DNA of 64,000 nucleotides, from contig JADJQN010000001.1 in the NCBI GenBank assembly GCA_016712745.1, forward strand, positions 1,116,001-1,180,000. Direction: 5' to 3'. The translations under genes were made by a program, and so were the position numbers. The stretch comes from Sandaracinaceae bacterium. GTDB lineage: Bacteria; Myxococcota_A; Polyangia; Polyangiales; JADJQN01. Positions 19,261 through 27,946 of the stretch are shown one piece after another. The notes below the pieces were generated by a model. That model saw only the letters and a list, made by a program, of their open reading frames with translations. It was not told the DNA's origin and made no database searches. Every line of letters starts with the position of its first letter. Position 1 is the first letter of the stretch.

Positions 19261-19458
19261 ATGAGGGCGAAGAAACTTAAAGGCGGAACACGCAGTGCTA
19301 AAGCCACGAAAAAGATGGCAAGAAAATCAACGAGTATGAAGCCGACGTCGCACCGTCTTCGTTGTGCCGTGCCGCACTCTCCCACCTGTCGTCAACACTG
19401 CACCCGCACGCAAGGCCACGCTGGTCTCCACGGAGACCTGCGCGGTCACCGTTGGTAG
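19261..19458 (+). CDS. Small basic Cys/His protein
   Basis: 65 aa with a Lys/Arg/Thr-rich N-terminus and a C-terminal Cys/His cluster (RCAVPHSPTCRQHC ... GHAGLHGD). The C...C...GH-x-G-x-H layout resembles short zinc-binding proteins seen in phages and mobile elements. A plausible ribosome site (AGGGGA) precedes ATG 19261. Too short to be certain it is a gene. Confidence 0.4.
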   Translation: MRAKKLKGGTRSAKATKKMARKSTSMKPTSHRLRCAVPHSPTCRQHCTRTQGHAGLHGDLRGHRW

Positions 19459-19522
19459 CGCCGGTATCGCGCCAGATTCCTCGCCTACGATGACTCCTTC
19501 TCGTTCGTTTGCCTGCGGCGCT

Positions 19523-19741
19523 TTACCGGATTCCGTGTAGAAGAGATTCCGCTGTCGTCCGCAGCGCTCTAGCCAACCGAACTATGTTTTCTAGGCTGAC
19601 ATTGCGCTCGCCCCGCTCGACGGAGCCGACGTATGTCCGATGAAGTCCGGCCTCCAACGCGAGCGCTTCCTGTGACATCCCGAGGTTCTCTCGGGTCTTG
19701 CGGACTTTGAGTCCAAATGTTTTCGCGGCGTTCGGTCGCAC
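19523..19741 (-). CDS. XRE-family transcriptional repressor
   Basis: 72 aa, essentially one HTH_3 domain: VRKTRENLGMSQEALALEAG, then HRTYVGSVERGERNVSLENI, the standard five-helix Cro/CI fold. GTG start. It is divergent from the membrane-protein gene at 19852, and the 110-bp gap between them holds paired direct repeats (19762-19787), as expected for an autoregulated island regulator. Confidence 0.85.
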   Translation of the reverse strand: MRPNAAKTFGLKVRKTRENLGMSQEALALEAGLHRTYVGSVERGERNVSLENIVRLARALRTTAESLLHGIR

Positions 19742-19761
19742 GCATAAAGCACGCCTCTATG

Positions 19762-19787
19762 CAGACTTTAGGTCGACAGACTATAAG
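19762..19787. promoter_or_regulatory. Paired direct repeats, candidate XRE operator
   Basis: CAGACTTTAGG (19762-19772) and CAGACTATAAG (19777-19787), 15 bp apart, lie between the divergent XRE gene and the gene at 19852. On the minus strand the second copy contains a TATAGT -10-like hexamer, so repressor binding could block the XRE promoter. Inference from position and repetition only. Confidence 0.35.
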
Positions 19788-19851
19788 TAGCATTCGTTCT
19801 GTCCGCGACCAGCGGTGCTGAACTCGGCGTGTGTGTTTTGGGGGGAATAGA

Positions 19852-20877
19852 ATGAATATGTCTCGATTGTGGCTCGCAGCAGGAGCGCTGGCTTGGTTGA
19901 TCGGGATGTGCGCGGGCACTGGGCTCGGGTACGCGAATGCTTGGGTTGGAGTTTCCTTATGTGTCGCACTCGTTGCGCTGACGGTACTTCTCGCCGTCGG
20001 CAAACTGGGCCCGCGCCGCCGCTTCGCTGTGGCGTCAGGCTTACTCGCGCTTTTCGTTGGGTTTGGGACGGCAGTCGGCATTGACCGTCGAAAGCGTGAA
20101 GCCGCTCAAGAGGCCGCGCGCGTTCACCAAGCGGCGGAGCGGCGCGCTTTGGTGATAGCGAACTCAAATACCATCATCGCAACAACGAACGATCTCGTTG
20201 CTCAAGGGCGGTCAGCTCTGCTGGCAAAACATCCCATCGAAGCTGCGGCGCTCGCTGAGCGTGCAGCCGGCGCAATCACCGAACTTGCGGCGGTTAGTCC
20301 GCAACCTCCGTCTGTGACCGCCGCTCACGACAGCGCTAGAGCCTTGCAGACCGAAGCGGGGCCGCTTCGCGCGTTCGCGCTGCTACTTCAGACCGCATCT
20401 GAGGAAGCGCCGAGTGACGGTCCGGAACTCATACAGTGGGACGATCAGATGGTAGCTCTCGGTAGCCAGCTTCGTGGTGCGAACGCGTCCATCCGCGAGT
20501 ACTTCGGAGGGCCTGCTATTGAAAGACACGCGACTGCGCTTGATCGGAGACGTGCGCGAGTTGAGCGAAGAGTAGAGCGAGCACGCCAGGCCGTGCGCGA
20601 GGAAGTTGAGCTTCGTGCACAGTGCGGAGACGGACCGAGCATTAGTCCACTTGACGGTGAGCTCGCAGGCGCAGCTCTCCATTTGCGACGGACTGCGAAC
20701 GACCCAGACTCCATCGAAGTGTCCAACTGCTCTCCGCCGCTGCTCTACCCACGAGACTGTTGGGTTTCGACGTGCATGGTCCGTGGACGAAACGCGTTCG
20801 GTGCACTTGTGGCCTCCCGATATCGTTTTGCGGTTGCGCGTGACTACCGCTTCACAAGTGCCAGACAGCTCCGATGA
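19852..20877 (+). CDS. Membrane protein with C-terminal domain found in mobile-element proteins
   Basis: 341 aa. Three hydrophobic helices in the first ~75 residues, then a long Ala/Arg/Glu-rich helical region (about 80-250, coiled-coil-like) and a small C-terminal domain with CWVSTCMVRGRNAFGAL and a beta-strand ending. The RGxNAFG motif recurs in hypothetical proteins of many bacteria. ATG 19852 follows GGGGGG, which decides the start. Its stop codon touches the integrase stop. Function unknown. Confidence 0.7.
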   Translation: MNMSRLWLAAGALAWLIGMCAGTGLGYANAWVGVSLCVALVALTVLLAVGKLGPRRRFAVASGLLALFVGFGTAVGIDRRKREAAQEAARVHQAAERRALVIANSNTIIATTNDLVAQGRSALLAKHPIEAAALAERAAGAITELAAVSPQPPSVTAAHDSARALQTEAGPLRAFALLLQTASEEAPSDGPELIQWDDQMVALGSQLRGANASIREYFGGPAIERHATALDRRRARVERRVERARQAVREEVELRAQCGDGPSISPLDGELAGAALHLRRTANDPDSIEVSNCSPPLLYPRDCWVSTCMVRGRNAFGALVASRYRFAVARDYRFTSARQLR

Positions 20878-22047
20878 CTATCGAGTAGCACTGAGAACCA
20901 ACGCCGGAAGCCGTTGAACTGCCTCGCGTGTAGCTTCGATGCGTAGATGCGCATAACTTCGTTGCGTCACGGCAACAGATGAGTGACCAAGAAGTTTTGA
21001 CACGACCTCCAACCGCTCGCCGCTGTTGATGAGAACGGTTCCGACATGCCTTCGTAGGTCGTGAAACGTAAAGTTCTTCAAGCCTGCTCGAGCGACGAGC
21101 TTTGCGAAGTACTTCGAGAAGCCTTGAGACGAGTATGGAGCGCCGAACGAATTGACGAACACGTGTTCGCAGGCTGACTCTTTCATCGCTTCCTCCAACA
21201 CACTGACCAGCGCATCGGAGACTGGGATCGTGTGCGGCTTCTTGTTCTTGCGGTTCTCGGCTTGCAGTTTCAGCATTCGGGCGGGTAGGTCGACTTGAGA
21301 CTTCCGCAGCGTGAGTAGTTCGCCTTTGCGCATGCCGGTCTGCATCGCCGCTTGGGCGATTCGGAACACGTGCGGCAGTTCTTGAAGCACATGACAGAGC
21401 TTGTCTAAGTCCTCCGGTGAAATGTCGCGCTGACGGCCTGCTGGTTCACGCAGCATGCGCACATCCGCGATCAATCGCGCGCGTTCTGCCTCGATCCATC
21501 CCCAGCCTTCTTCAGCGGCGCGCGAACACATGTGCTTCATCATCGCTACCGCTCGATTGATCGTTGCCGGGGCGGCGGCTTTGCCTACGACGCCACGGAC
21601 CTTGTGCTCTCCATTGGCGTCCTTCGCGTACTGCATCCGTGCGCCGGCTTTTTGCCGCTCGGATTTGAACCGCGCGACGAAAAGCGGAGAGAGTTCGGCC
21701 GTTGATACGTCGCCCATAGTGCGTATCCACACGCGGGAGAGGCTGCGGCGGTCTTGAACAGTTTTCAGATTCGCTGAGGCGCACCACGCGAGGTATTGCT
21801 CAAACGCTTGTGCGAGTGTTGGTGCTTTGCCGCGTGGACCTGCCTTCGTCAGAGTGCCTGCCAGTGCCGAAGCGAGAACCTTTACGGCGCGAGCTTTAGC
21901 GTCCGCGAGCGGAATGCCGACCGGAAGCGGTTCAACCCAACGGCGCTCTTGTCCGCTGAGCTTGTCCGTCCACCGCAGGTCTATGCGGTAGTGTCCGTGT
22001 TGGTCGCGCTGGAGACCACGAACGCCCGTTTTTGATTTACGCGGCAT
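20878..22047 (-). CDS. Tyrosine integrase
   Basis: 389-aa site-specific recombinase. N-terminal arm-binding-like region, SAM-like core-binding domain (about 78-180) and catalytic domain (about 205-380) with the full active-site set: R240 (TGMRKGEL), H329-x-x-R332 (HDLRR), H355 (LLGHSS) and nucleophile Y365 (SYAHL). It is complete and should be able to recombine the 18-bp core in tRNA-Arg(CCT). Unusually it lies at the 3' end of the minus-strand phage-like gene cluster, 6 kb from attR, not next to an att site. Good ribosome site (AGAGGA). Confidence 0.95.
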   Translation of the reverse strand: MPRKSKTGVRGLQRDQHGHYRIDLRWTDKLSGQERRWVEPLPVGIPLADAKARAVKVLASALAGTLTKAGPRGKAPTLAQAFEQYLAWCASANLKTVQDRRSLSRVWIRTMGDVSTAELSPLFVARFKSERQKAGARMQYAKDANGEHKVRGVVGKAAAPATINRAVAMMKHMCSRAAEEGWGWIEAERARLIADVRMLREPAGRQRDISPEDLDKLCHVLQELPHVFRIAQAAMQTGMRKGELLTLRKSQVDLPARMLKLQAENRKNKKPHTIPVSDALVSVLEEAMKESACEHVFVNSFGAPYSSQGFSKYFAKLVARAGLKNFTFHDLRRHVGTVLINSGERLEVVSKLLGHSSVAVTQRSYAHLRIEATREAVQRLPALVLSATR

Positions 22048-22095
22048 TGACTACGTCCTCTATGAAATGAGTTGAGCGAGTTGTCATGGTAATTT

Positions 22096-23508
22096 TTAAA
22101 AATCTTTCGCGAGCCTTTGCATCGCAAGCACATACTGTTGCGTTCGACTGATGCTCAGTCGGACGAGCGCTTGCGTCATCGCGTCTACCTGATCGTCATG
22201 TCGACCAAGAGGGAACGAGAGAAGTTCATCAATGAAATCAATTGAGTCGCTCATCTGCTCTGAGATAAGGACGTTCCCGGCTTCCCAAAGCGGTGCGATC
22301 GCGTTCGCACGAGACTCTTTTCCTCCCTCGGGACGTACGAGTACGATCCCGGGGAGTGAGTGTTTCAACGCGCTAGCGACCGCTTCGCCGTTTGCGGCTG
22401 CCTCAACGAGCTTGAGGCGAGCTTTGGGCCATTTGGCTGACAGCATACGCATCGCGTCGCACGTGGCGGAGAAGCTCATACGCGCCCGAACTTGGTCGAC
22501 CAAGTAGTATCGACCTCCCGAAGCGAGCCAGACTTGCCCGACTACGTAGTCGCTCGTTGCCGCGCCTTTGAACGAGAGGTCCCACGATTGGAGCCAAGTG
22601 CCGTCGCCCGGCAACGCATGCCACGTCCGAATCCAGTCTCTGCGAAACAGGCCTCCGCCCGCTGGTACCGGTCTCTGTTGTAGTTGGGCCGCTGCTGTCA
22701 TTGCGCCCATGTCTCGTTCGAGTTGGGCGACTACACGCTCTGGGAATCGTTCAGGCCAAAGCAGTTCACCGTCAACGCGACGCGGGTCGTCCGCATGGGC
22801 TTCCTCCTTTTCGAAGCGCATCGGCAGTCGAACCACTTGGTAGTCGCCGTCGTCGATGCAAGCACCCGGCAGGTCGTCGGCGTGCAGTCGCTGACCGATG
22901 ACGACCTTTCGAGCGGTCGCTGGGTTTGCTAGGCGTGAGCTCATTGTCGATGCCCACCATTCGCGAGTGGCGGCGAGAGCTGTGCGCGAGAATGCGTCCT
23001 GAGCCTTATGAGGGTCGTCGACGATTAGCGCGTCAGCGTGACGTCCGGTGCCTTGCCCACCCACCGACGTTGCGATGCGGAGGCCGCCGCTCTTCGTAGT
23101 GAAGTCGATCGCCGAGTCGCTCTCATCGACAATAACGTTCGGCCATCGCTCCCGGTACCAATCGCTTGATACCAACGCCAACGTTCGTTCACCATCGCGC
23201 CGCGCGAGGCTCTGCGAGTAACTCGCGAAGATGAGCTTCGCGGATGGATTCCAGGTCCACCACCACGCGGGAAAGAACACGCACGACAGCAGCGACTTCA
23301 TCGCGCCTGGCGGCACGCAAATCACTAATCGACGTTCGTGGCCTTTGGCAATCCGCTCAAGGTGCTCTGCGATAAGCCGGAGATGCCATCCTGGGACGAA
23401 AGGACTGGGCTCAACCAGTGGCCAGGCGGCCTCGACGAACGCGAGCAAGCCGCGGCGTCGAACCAGCTCTCGGTCAATCGCAGCAGCGTTGGGAATCTGT
23501 GTCGTCAT
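22096..23508 (-). CDS. Phage terminase large subunit
   Basis: 470-aa DNA-packaging motor and nuclease. ATPase part: Walker A variant VPPGAMKSLL (about 65-74; the MKS form is usual in this terminase group), Walker B ADALIVDD (D164, D165), coupling motif GQRLHADD. Nuclease part, RNase H-like: SWDLSFKG (D310), LVEAAANG (E369), GRHDDQVDA (D438, D439, D442). All key residues are present, so it looks functional. The ATG at 23508 has a strong ribosome site (GAGGAA), so the TTG upstream is not used. No capsid, portal or protease gene follows, which is odd for a prophage. Confidence 0.9.
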   Translation of the reverse strand: MTTQIPNAAAIDRELVRRRGLLAFVEAAWPLVEPSPFVPGWHLRLIAEHLERIAKGHERRLVICVPPGAMKSLLSCVFFPAWWWTWNPSAKLIFASYSQSLARRDGERTLALVSSDWYRERWPNVIVDESDSAIDFTTKSGGLRIATSVGGQGTGRHADALIVDDPHKAQDAFSRTALAATREWWASTMSSRLANPATARKVVIGQRLHADDLPGACIDDGDYQVVRLPMRFEKEEAHADDPRRVDGELLWPERFPERVVAQLERDMGAMTAAAQLQQRPVPAGGGLFRRDWIRTWHALPGDGTWLQSWDLSFKGAATSDYVVGQVWLASGGRYYLVDQVRARMSFSATCDAMRMLSAKWPKARLKLVEAAANGEAVASALKHSLPGIVLVRPEGGKESRANAIAPLWEAGNVLISEQMSDSIDFIDELLSFPLGRHDDQVDAMTQALVRLSISRTQQYVLAMQRLAKDF

Positions 23509-23586
23509 AGGTTCCTCAGAGGCGACGTTTGCCAAGACATAGCCAGGCGCGCGTCGGAAATCGGACGTCTTGTGCGCGTTTCCACA

Positions 23587-24054
23587 TCAAGTGGTGCGGT
23601 TCAGATAACCGGAGACCTGGGGAGATGAGGCATCCAACTTCGACCGAAGCGCTCGGAGCTGGTCCAACTCGTCCTCTGTCAGGCGAGACAAGTCGACGTG
23701 GACATGCGCGTGGTTGTGTTGGACGGCGGTATTAGGCGTCACGCCTGCCCGATCGAGAATCGCTTCGGCAGCTCGTACACGTGCTGCTGCTGGTGCTTCG
23801 GCGTTGTTGACGATGTCCAGGAGCGCATCAACTGCTTTGGGAACGGCGTTGACCAAGCCTTCAGACGCGAGCTCGAGAACGGTTTTCCGAGTTCCGTCTA
23901 TCAGTTGCCGAAACTCTGGCTCGCTCTTCCAACGATGAAGTGTCGCCCGGTGGACACCAAGGACCTGTGCGACATGTCGCAACGAGTGGCCACTGCCGAG
24001 AAGCTCTGCTGCGCTGACTTTCTTGGGTGTCGGAGGGGGCGTGTTTGTTTTCAT
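23587..24054 (-). CDS. Phage terminase small subunit
   Basis: 155 aa. N-terminal helix-turn-helix (SLRHVAQVLGVHRATLHRW, followed by SEPEF) binds DNA in this family; a helical middle with ARVRAAEAILDRAG and a short C-terminal region follow. Position directly upstream of the large subunit on the same strand supports the call. GTG 24063 is an alternative start. Would select the DNA to be packaged. Confidence 0.75.
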   Translation of the reverse strand: MKTNTPPPTPKKVSAAELLGSGHSLRHVAQVLGVHRATLHRWKSEPEFRQLIDGTRKTVLELASEGLVNAVPKAVDALLDIVNNAEAPAAARVRAAEAILDRAGVTPNTAVQHNHAHVHVDLSRLTEDELDQLRALRSKLDASSPQVSGYLNRTT

Positions 24055-24202
24055 AAGTTGCACGATGTCGCATCGAGGGACGGGCTAGGTCGGGAGCGGT
24101 GGGAGAGTTGGCAGGCCGAAGCGGGATTGCTGTCGGTGATGAGTTCAATGAAAAATCGAATTGAGATCGATGACGGGAGGTGTCCCTCCGCTCCCATTGC
24201 AT

Positions 24203-26398
24203 TCACCCCCATTTTATTTTTTCGAAGGGGTTCCCGTCCGGTGTTCCGTCTGCTCCATCACCGACGACGCGAATACCGAGATACCAAATCTGGCCACTCT
24301 TTTTCTTCTGAATACCGGCGTTTGACATTGCCTCGGCAAATGCCGTTATTGAAAGGCCGGAGTAATCGCCGTTTGCGCGCGCCCAGTCTTGGTACGCCCT
24401 GTGTAGACGCGATGACGCTGAGCGGGCCACTGGCTCTTGCACGCAGCGCTCGTCTAAGAATGTAGCAATGCGATCTGACCCGGTTCGGTAGGCATTCGTG
24501 TCAGCTTGAATAGCAGCGGGTCTACCAAGACCTTGCTCGTGCCACTTCCTGGCGCCGCGGATCAGCCATGCAAGAATGCCCGGAGCTTCTGCGAGCAGCT
24601 TCTCCTTCAACCGCTTGTCACGACGCTCCTTCGGAATGACTACAGGGAATCGAACCAACGCTACACGACGCCAAGTGCCTTCGTCCGTGCTCAGCACCTC
24701 AGGCTTGTTGTTCGTCAGCATTAGTATTTTGTGAGTTGGATCGAAGTAGAAGAAGTCCTTTCGCATGAACCTCGCCGCGATTCGATCCCCGCCCGTGAGC
24801 TGCTTCATCTTCTGCTCGTCGAGTTTGCGACCGGCGCCCGTCTCGCTTATGACGACGAGACGCGCTCCGAACAGGGAGGCAATCTCAGTCGGATGCTTGT
24901 CGCCGAACTGTTGCGCAAGGAGAAGTTCGCGCGGCCCGGGCCGTGCGTAGTCCCCGAGGATGTTCATCACGACCTCAATGAGGGTTGTTTTTCCGTTAGC
25001 CCCGCCTCCCCAGAAAATGGGCAAGATGTGCTCGGTTGTTAGGCCGGTCGTCGCGTAGCCAAACAACCGCTGCACAAAGGCACGCGTCTCTGCGTCGGGC
25101 AATATCTCCGCGAGAAACGCTTCGAACGCCGGGCAGGTAGCGTCCGCGTCGTACGCGACAGGTGCTTGCTTCATCAGCCAATCCGAGCGCTCGTGGGGGT
25201 GAAGCTCACCTGAGATCAGGTCGATGGTTCCGTTCAGGACATTGAGGAGCGAAGGCTGGCGATCGAAGTCTTCGACGCTTCGCGATACGAGCCCGCGTGC
25301 GATCTCCAGCATCGCCTTGAGTCGTGCATTTGATTGACTCGATTTGTGCCAACCCTTGAACTTGTCGACGAGATTTTCTAAATCGCCGTTGACGTCCTCG
25401 TTCTCGAGTGTAGCTGTCTCCGCGAGAATGACATTTGAAACTTGGTGGCAGAGCCGCTCGACGCTTCGATCGCGATCGACGACCCAGCGTGTGCCGTCGT
25501 AGAACGTCCAGCCAATCTCCTCGATGTGCAGCACATTGTCTTCTGCTAGCGCCACGAGTCGATGGGCGTTACCCAGGTCGGTCAGCGGCTTTCCAACATC
25601 GTAGCGCTCGCAACTTTGCGCGACTTGTAGAACTTCGTCTTCATCAAGTGGAGGAATGAATTCCGAATTCCGAAGCATCAACGTCGGCAACATCTCATCG
25701 GCGTTCAAGCCTTTCTGGCGGAGCTGACACGCAAATAGAAATAGGGCGTGGTTGCGCCCGCCTTCCTGGACGCGGACGCTTGGCTCAGCCTTCTGAGGCC
25801 GTTGCACGGCTAGCGCGGTATTGGCTCGCGAAAGTGAACGCGTGTTCGATGACTGCTGCGCGGTGCTTCGACGGAGCACGGCATCCACGTCGAGAGCTAT
25901 GCCCTCGAACGATTCGAACTCCGGCTCCAGTTCCGGCTCAAGCGGGCAGGCCGGCACGAAGTACATACGGGCGCAATCGGAGCACGCGGGATCCGGTGAT
26001 ATCCGGAGCTCTGCAAGCGCGGCAGGCCAGAATAGTTTCCACTCGTTTGCATTCACTGGTCTGGAGAGCTGAACCACCGCTCGGTACCGGTGCCCGTCTT
26101 CGCTGTGGGAATGTGTCGAGTAGTAGAACCAAGCGAGCGCGACCTCCCGATTTCGAATCTTGCTTAGCTCGGAACGGGTATCTCCCCGATCGAAGTCGAG
26201 CGAAAGGAACGCGACGTGAAGCACATTACTGTTCCGTCGTGCCGTTCCGGGTGCAAACACGGCTGGCGCGTACAGACCGCAATCATGCTTATTGGCGACC
26301 CGCTCGTGCTTCGCGCAAGCCTCCACCAACTCTGCCCAGGTGCAATCGATTTGCTTGGGAATGTTGTCTCGTAGGCCATCGAAAGTGGAGAAAATCAT
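24203..26398 (-). CDS. Phage/plasmid-type primase-helicase (D5-like)
   Basis: 731 aa. N-terminal archaeo-eukaryotic-type primase region with the metal-binding pair FLSLDFD (D68, D70) and a conserved HRYRAVVQLSRP strand (about 103-114); PriCT-like segment (about 212-265); D5_N region (about 375-440); SF3 helicase with Walker A GGGANGKT (464-471), Walker B LVVISET (514-520), sensor TNNKP (562-566) and arginine finger R577/R578. Would initiate and drive replication of the excised element. Start overlaps the upstream HTH gene stop (ATGA), so both are co-translated. Confidence 0.9.
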   Translation of the reverse strand: MIFSTFDGLRDNIPKQIDCTWAELVEACAKHERVANKHDCGLYAPAVFAPGTARRNSNVLHVAFLSLDFDRGDTRSELSKIRNREVALAWFYYSTHSHSEDGHRYRAVVQLSRPVNANEWKLFWPAALAELRISPDPACSDCARMYFVPACPLEPELEPEFESFEGIALDVDAVLRRSTAQQSSNTRSLSRANTALAVQRPQKAEPSVRVQEGGRNHALFLFACQLRQKGLNADEMLPTLMLRNSEFIPPLDEDEVLQVAQSCERYDVGKPLTDLGNAHRLVALAEDNVLHIEEIGWTFYDGTRWVVDRDRSVERLCHQVSNVILAETATLENEDVNGDLENLVDKFKGWHKSSQSNARLKAMLEIARGLVSRSVEDFDRQPSLLNVLNGTIDLISGELHPHERSDWLMKQAPVAYDADATCPAFEAFLAEILPDAETRAFVQRLFGYATTGLTTEHILPIFWGGGANGKTTLIEVVMNILGDYARPGPRELLLAQQFGDKHPTEIASLFGARLVVISETGAGRKLDEQKMKQLTGGDRIAARFMRKDFFYFDPTHKILMLTNNKPEVLSTDEGTWRRVALVRFPVVIPKERRDKRLKEKLLAEAPGILAWLIRGARKWHEQGLGRPAAIQADTNAYRTGSDRIATFLDERCVQEPVARSASSRLHRAYQDWARANGDYSGLSITAFAEAMSNAGIQKKKSGQIWYLGIRVVGDGADGTPDGNPFEKIKWG

Positions 26399-26700
26399 GG
26401 CGCACCTCCCGTTGAACGACCGGGTCGCTTCGTCTCCATGAGTCGTGACGCCGCATCCCCTCGACGAGTGGACACTGTGCTCCCTCTCTCATCCGGCCTG
26501 TTGGCCGCTTGCCGGATCCGGTCTCGACGGTTCTCACCGAGGAACTCGAAGAGGTCTCGCTCGGATACCAATCGGCGCCGCCCAGGTTTGGTACTTGGAA
26601 GCTTTCCGTCGGTGATCCAATCACGGACGGTGGCGATACTCGTCCGGGCGATTTGGGCTATTTCCGGGATTAGATAGAAACGACGTGTTGTGACTGACAT
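26395..26700 (-). CDS. Excisionase/MerR-like helix-turn-helix protein
   Basis: 101 aa from ATG 26700. FYLIPEIAQIARTSIATVRD then a basic GRRRLVSERDLFEFLG wing matches the HTH_17 excisionase fold. The C-terminal ~35 residues are basic and low complexity. It overlaps the primase start by four bases and heads the replication/packaging genes, the usual place for an element-encoded regulator or Xis. Confidence 0.75.
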   Translation of the reverse strand: MSVTTRRFYLIPEIAQIARTSIATVRDWITDGKLPSTKPGRRRLVSERDLFEFLGENRRDRIRQAANRPDERGSTVSTRRGDAASRLMETKRPGRSTGGAP

Positions 26701-26819
26701 GTCGCGATAGATGGTCGCCAACGGGGGTCTTTGAGAGGGGGACAACTTTGGCCACCTCGGAATTGCACATGTTTTTCCCGCCGGGTTGCAAGGCGTCTGC
26801 CCGAAGCTTGTGACTTTTG

Positions 26820-27881
26820 TCAGCGCGAAACGGGCGCTTTCCGCGCGTAACGCAGAATGGTCTTGTGATTCATCTTAAGTCCTCTCTCCAGCAGCTGCAT
26901 CGGTAGTGTCCCGTCGCCGCGTTCAATGACCGGGGTTGCTCGCAAGTCGGCGAGAATCAGCTCGAAGTCAGCAACCGGCTCAGAGTTCCCATGGCCGGTG
27001 CGTGAGAGAAGCGCCGCTGCGTTTTCATATGCGCGTGCGGCGGCTCCAAGCGCTGTCGATCTCAGCCACTCGCCGCGTGCGTCTCGCTTGGAAGATGGGT
27101 GCAGATCTCGCTCGACTTCTTCTAGAAGCGCCCTTAGTTCGTGGATGACCTCATCGCGCGAATCGCAGCGCGGACCACCAACTGCGAGTAGCTGTTCCGC
27201 GGTCGGATCATTTGCCAACATTTTTAAGTACAACCTTCGCGTTCTCTCAAAGTGCAGCAGAGTGCGAATTCCGTCGTTGGCGACACCGATTGCGGAAACA
27301 ACTCGTTCACTAAGCGGACCACTGATAACGTCGTCTACTTCGCGCATCAGGACGAAGTGCTCGATCAAAACCGGATCCGTGTAGCGAGCTCTCACCGGGG
27401 CGACGTGAATGTCTCGCAGCTCGCTCATTGTCTTACTTCCATTCGGGTTCCAGTGATACTTCCTATAAACTCGATCAATCCTTCCACGGCGTACTTTCTC
27501 TAGCTCAAACGATTGTAGCGCTCGCGCGAGAGTCTTTGCCGTGTGTAGCGGCATCGCACTTCGAGGGTCAGCGATTCGTTTGCGCGTTGACTCAATTATC
27601 CGCCTGAACATTTCCTCCACTTCATCAGACACATTTTCGGGCCTCTTCGCCTCCGCGATTAGTGCAAGGTTCTTGAAAATCGCGGCCGTGTCTTCCTCGG
27701 AGCGCGGCTTAGGGTCAGTGAGCTCAGCGATACGCGAACGAAGCTCCGCGCATACCCGATCAAGGCGCTGTTGCTCGGCCTGCAGCTCCGCAGACTTCAC
27801 GCTTCTTTGCCCGGTCGCCGCTTGGGCTATTCCGCGGCTAACACTGTCCGTAGCTCCCCGTTTTGACCCGTCGTTGCCCAC
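26820..27881 (-). CDS. Uncharacterised island protein next to attR
   Basis: 353 aa, GTG start, not recognised. Mostly helical: a coiled-coil-like N-terminal region (about 30-100, Glu/Arg/Leu heptads), a middle with RYTDPVLIEHFVLMREVDD, and a C-terminal stretch (GLKMNHKTILRYARKA) that could be a helix-turn-helix. Neighbour of the HTH/primase operon on the same strand and the last gene before attR. No weak or rare-codon start alternative stands out. Confidence 0.6.
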   Translation of the reverse strand: MGNDGSKRGATDSVSRGIAQAATGQRSVKSAELQAEQQRLDRVCAELRSRIAELTDPKPRSEEDTAAIFKNLALIAEAKRPENVSDEVEEMFRRIIESTRKRIADPRSAMPLHTAKTLARALQSFELEKVRRGRIDRVYRKYHWNPNGSKTMSELRDIHVAPVRARYTDPVLIEHFVLMREVDDVISGPLSERVVSAIGVANDGIRTLLHFERTRRLYLKMLANDPTAEQLLAVGGPRCDSRDEVIHELRALLEEVERDLHPSSKRDARGEWLRSTALGAAARAYENAAALLSRTGHGNSEPVADFELILADLRATPVIERGDGTLPMQLLERGLKMNHKTILRYARKAPVSR

Positions 27882-27946
27882 GAGTCTTGAGGGTAGCAGC
27901 TGACTTCTTTTGCGCTCGTTCTGTCGAAGATCTAGCGCGAACTAAC

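Noticed and set aside
23698..24465. 255-codon open frame on the plus strand
   Set aside because: Antisense to terminase small subunit and primase, no domain or ribosome site.
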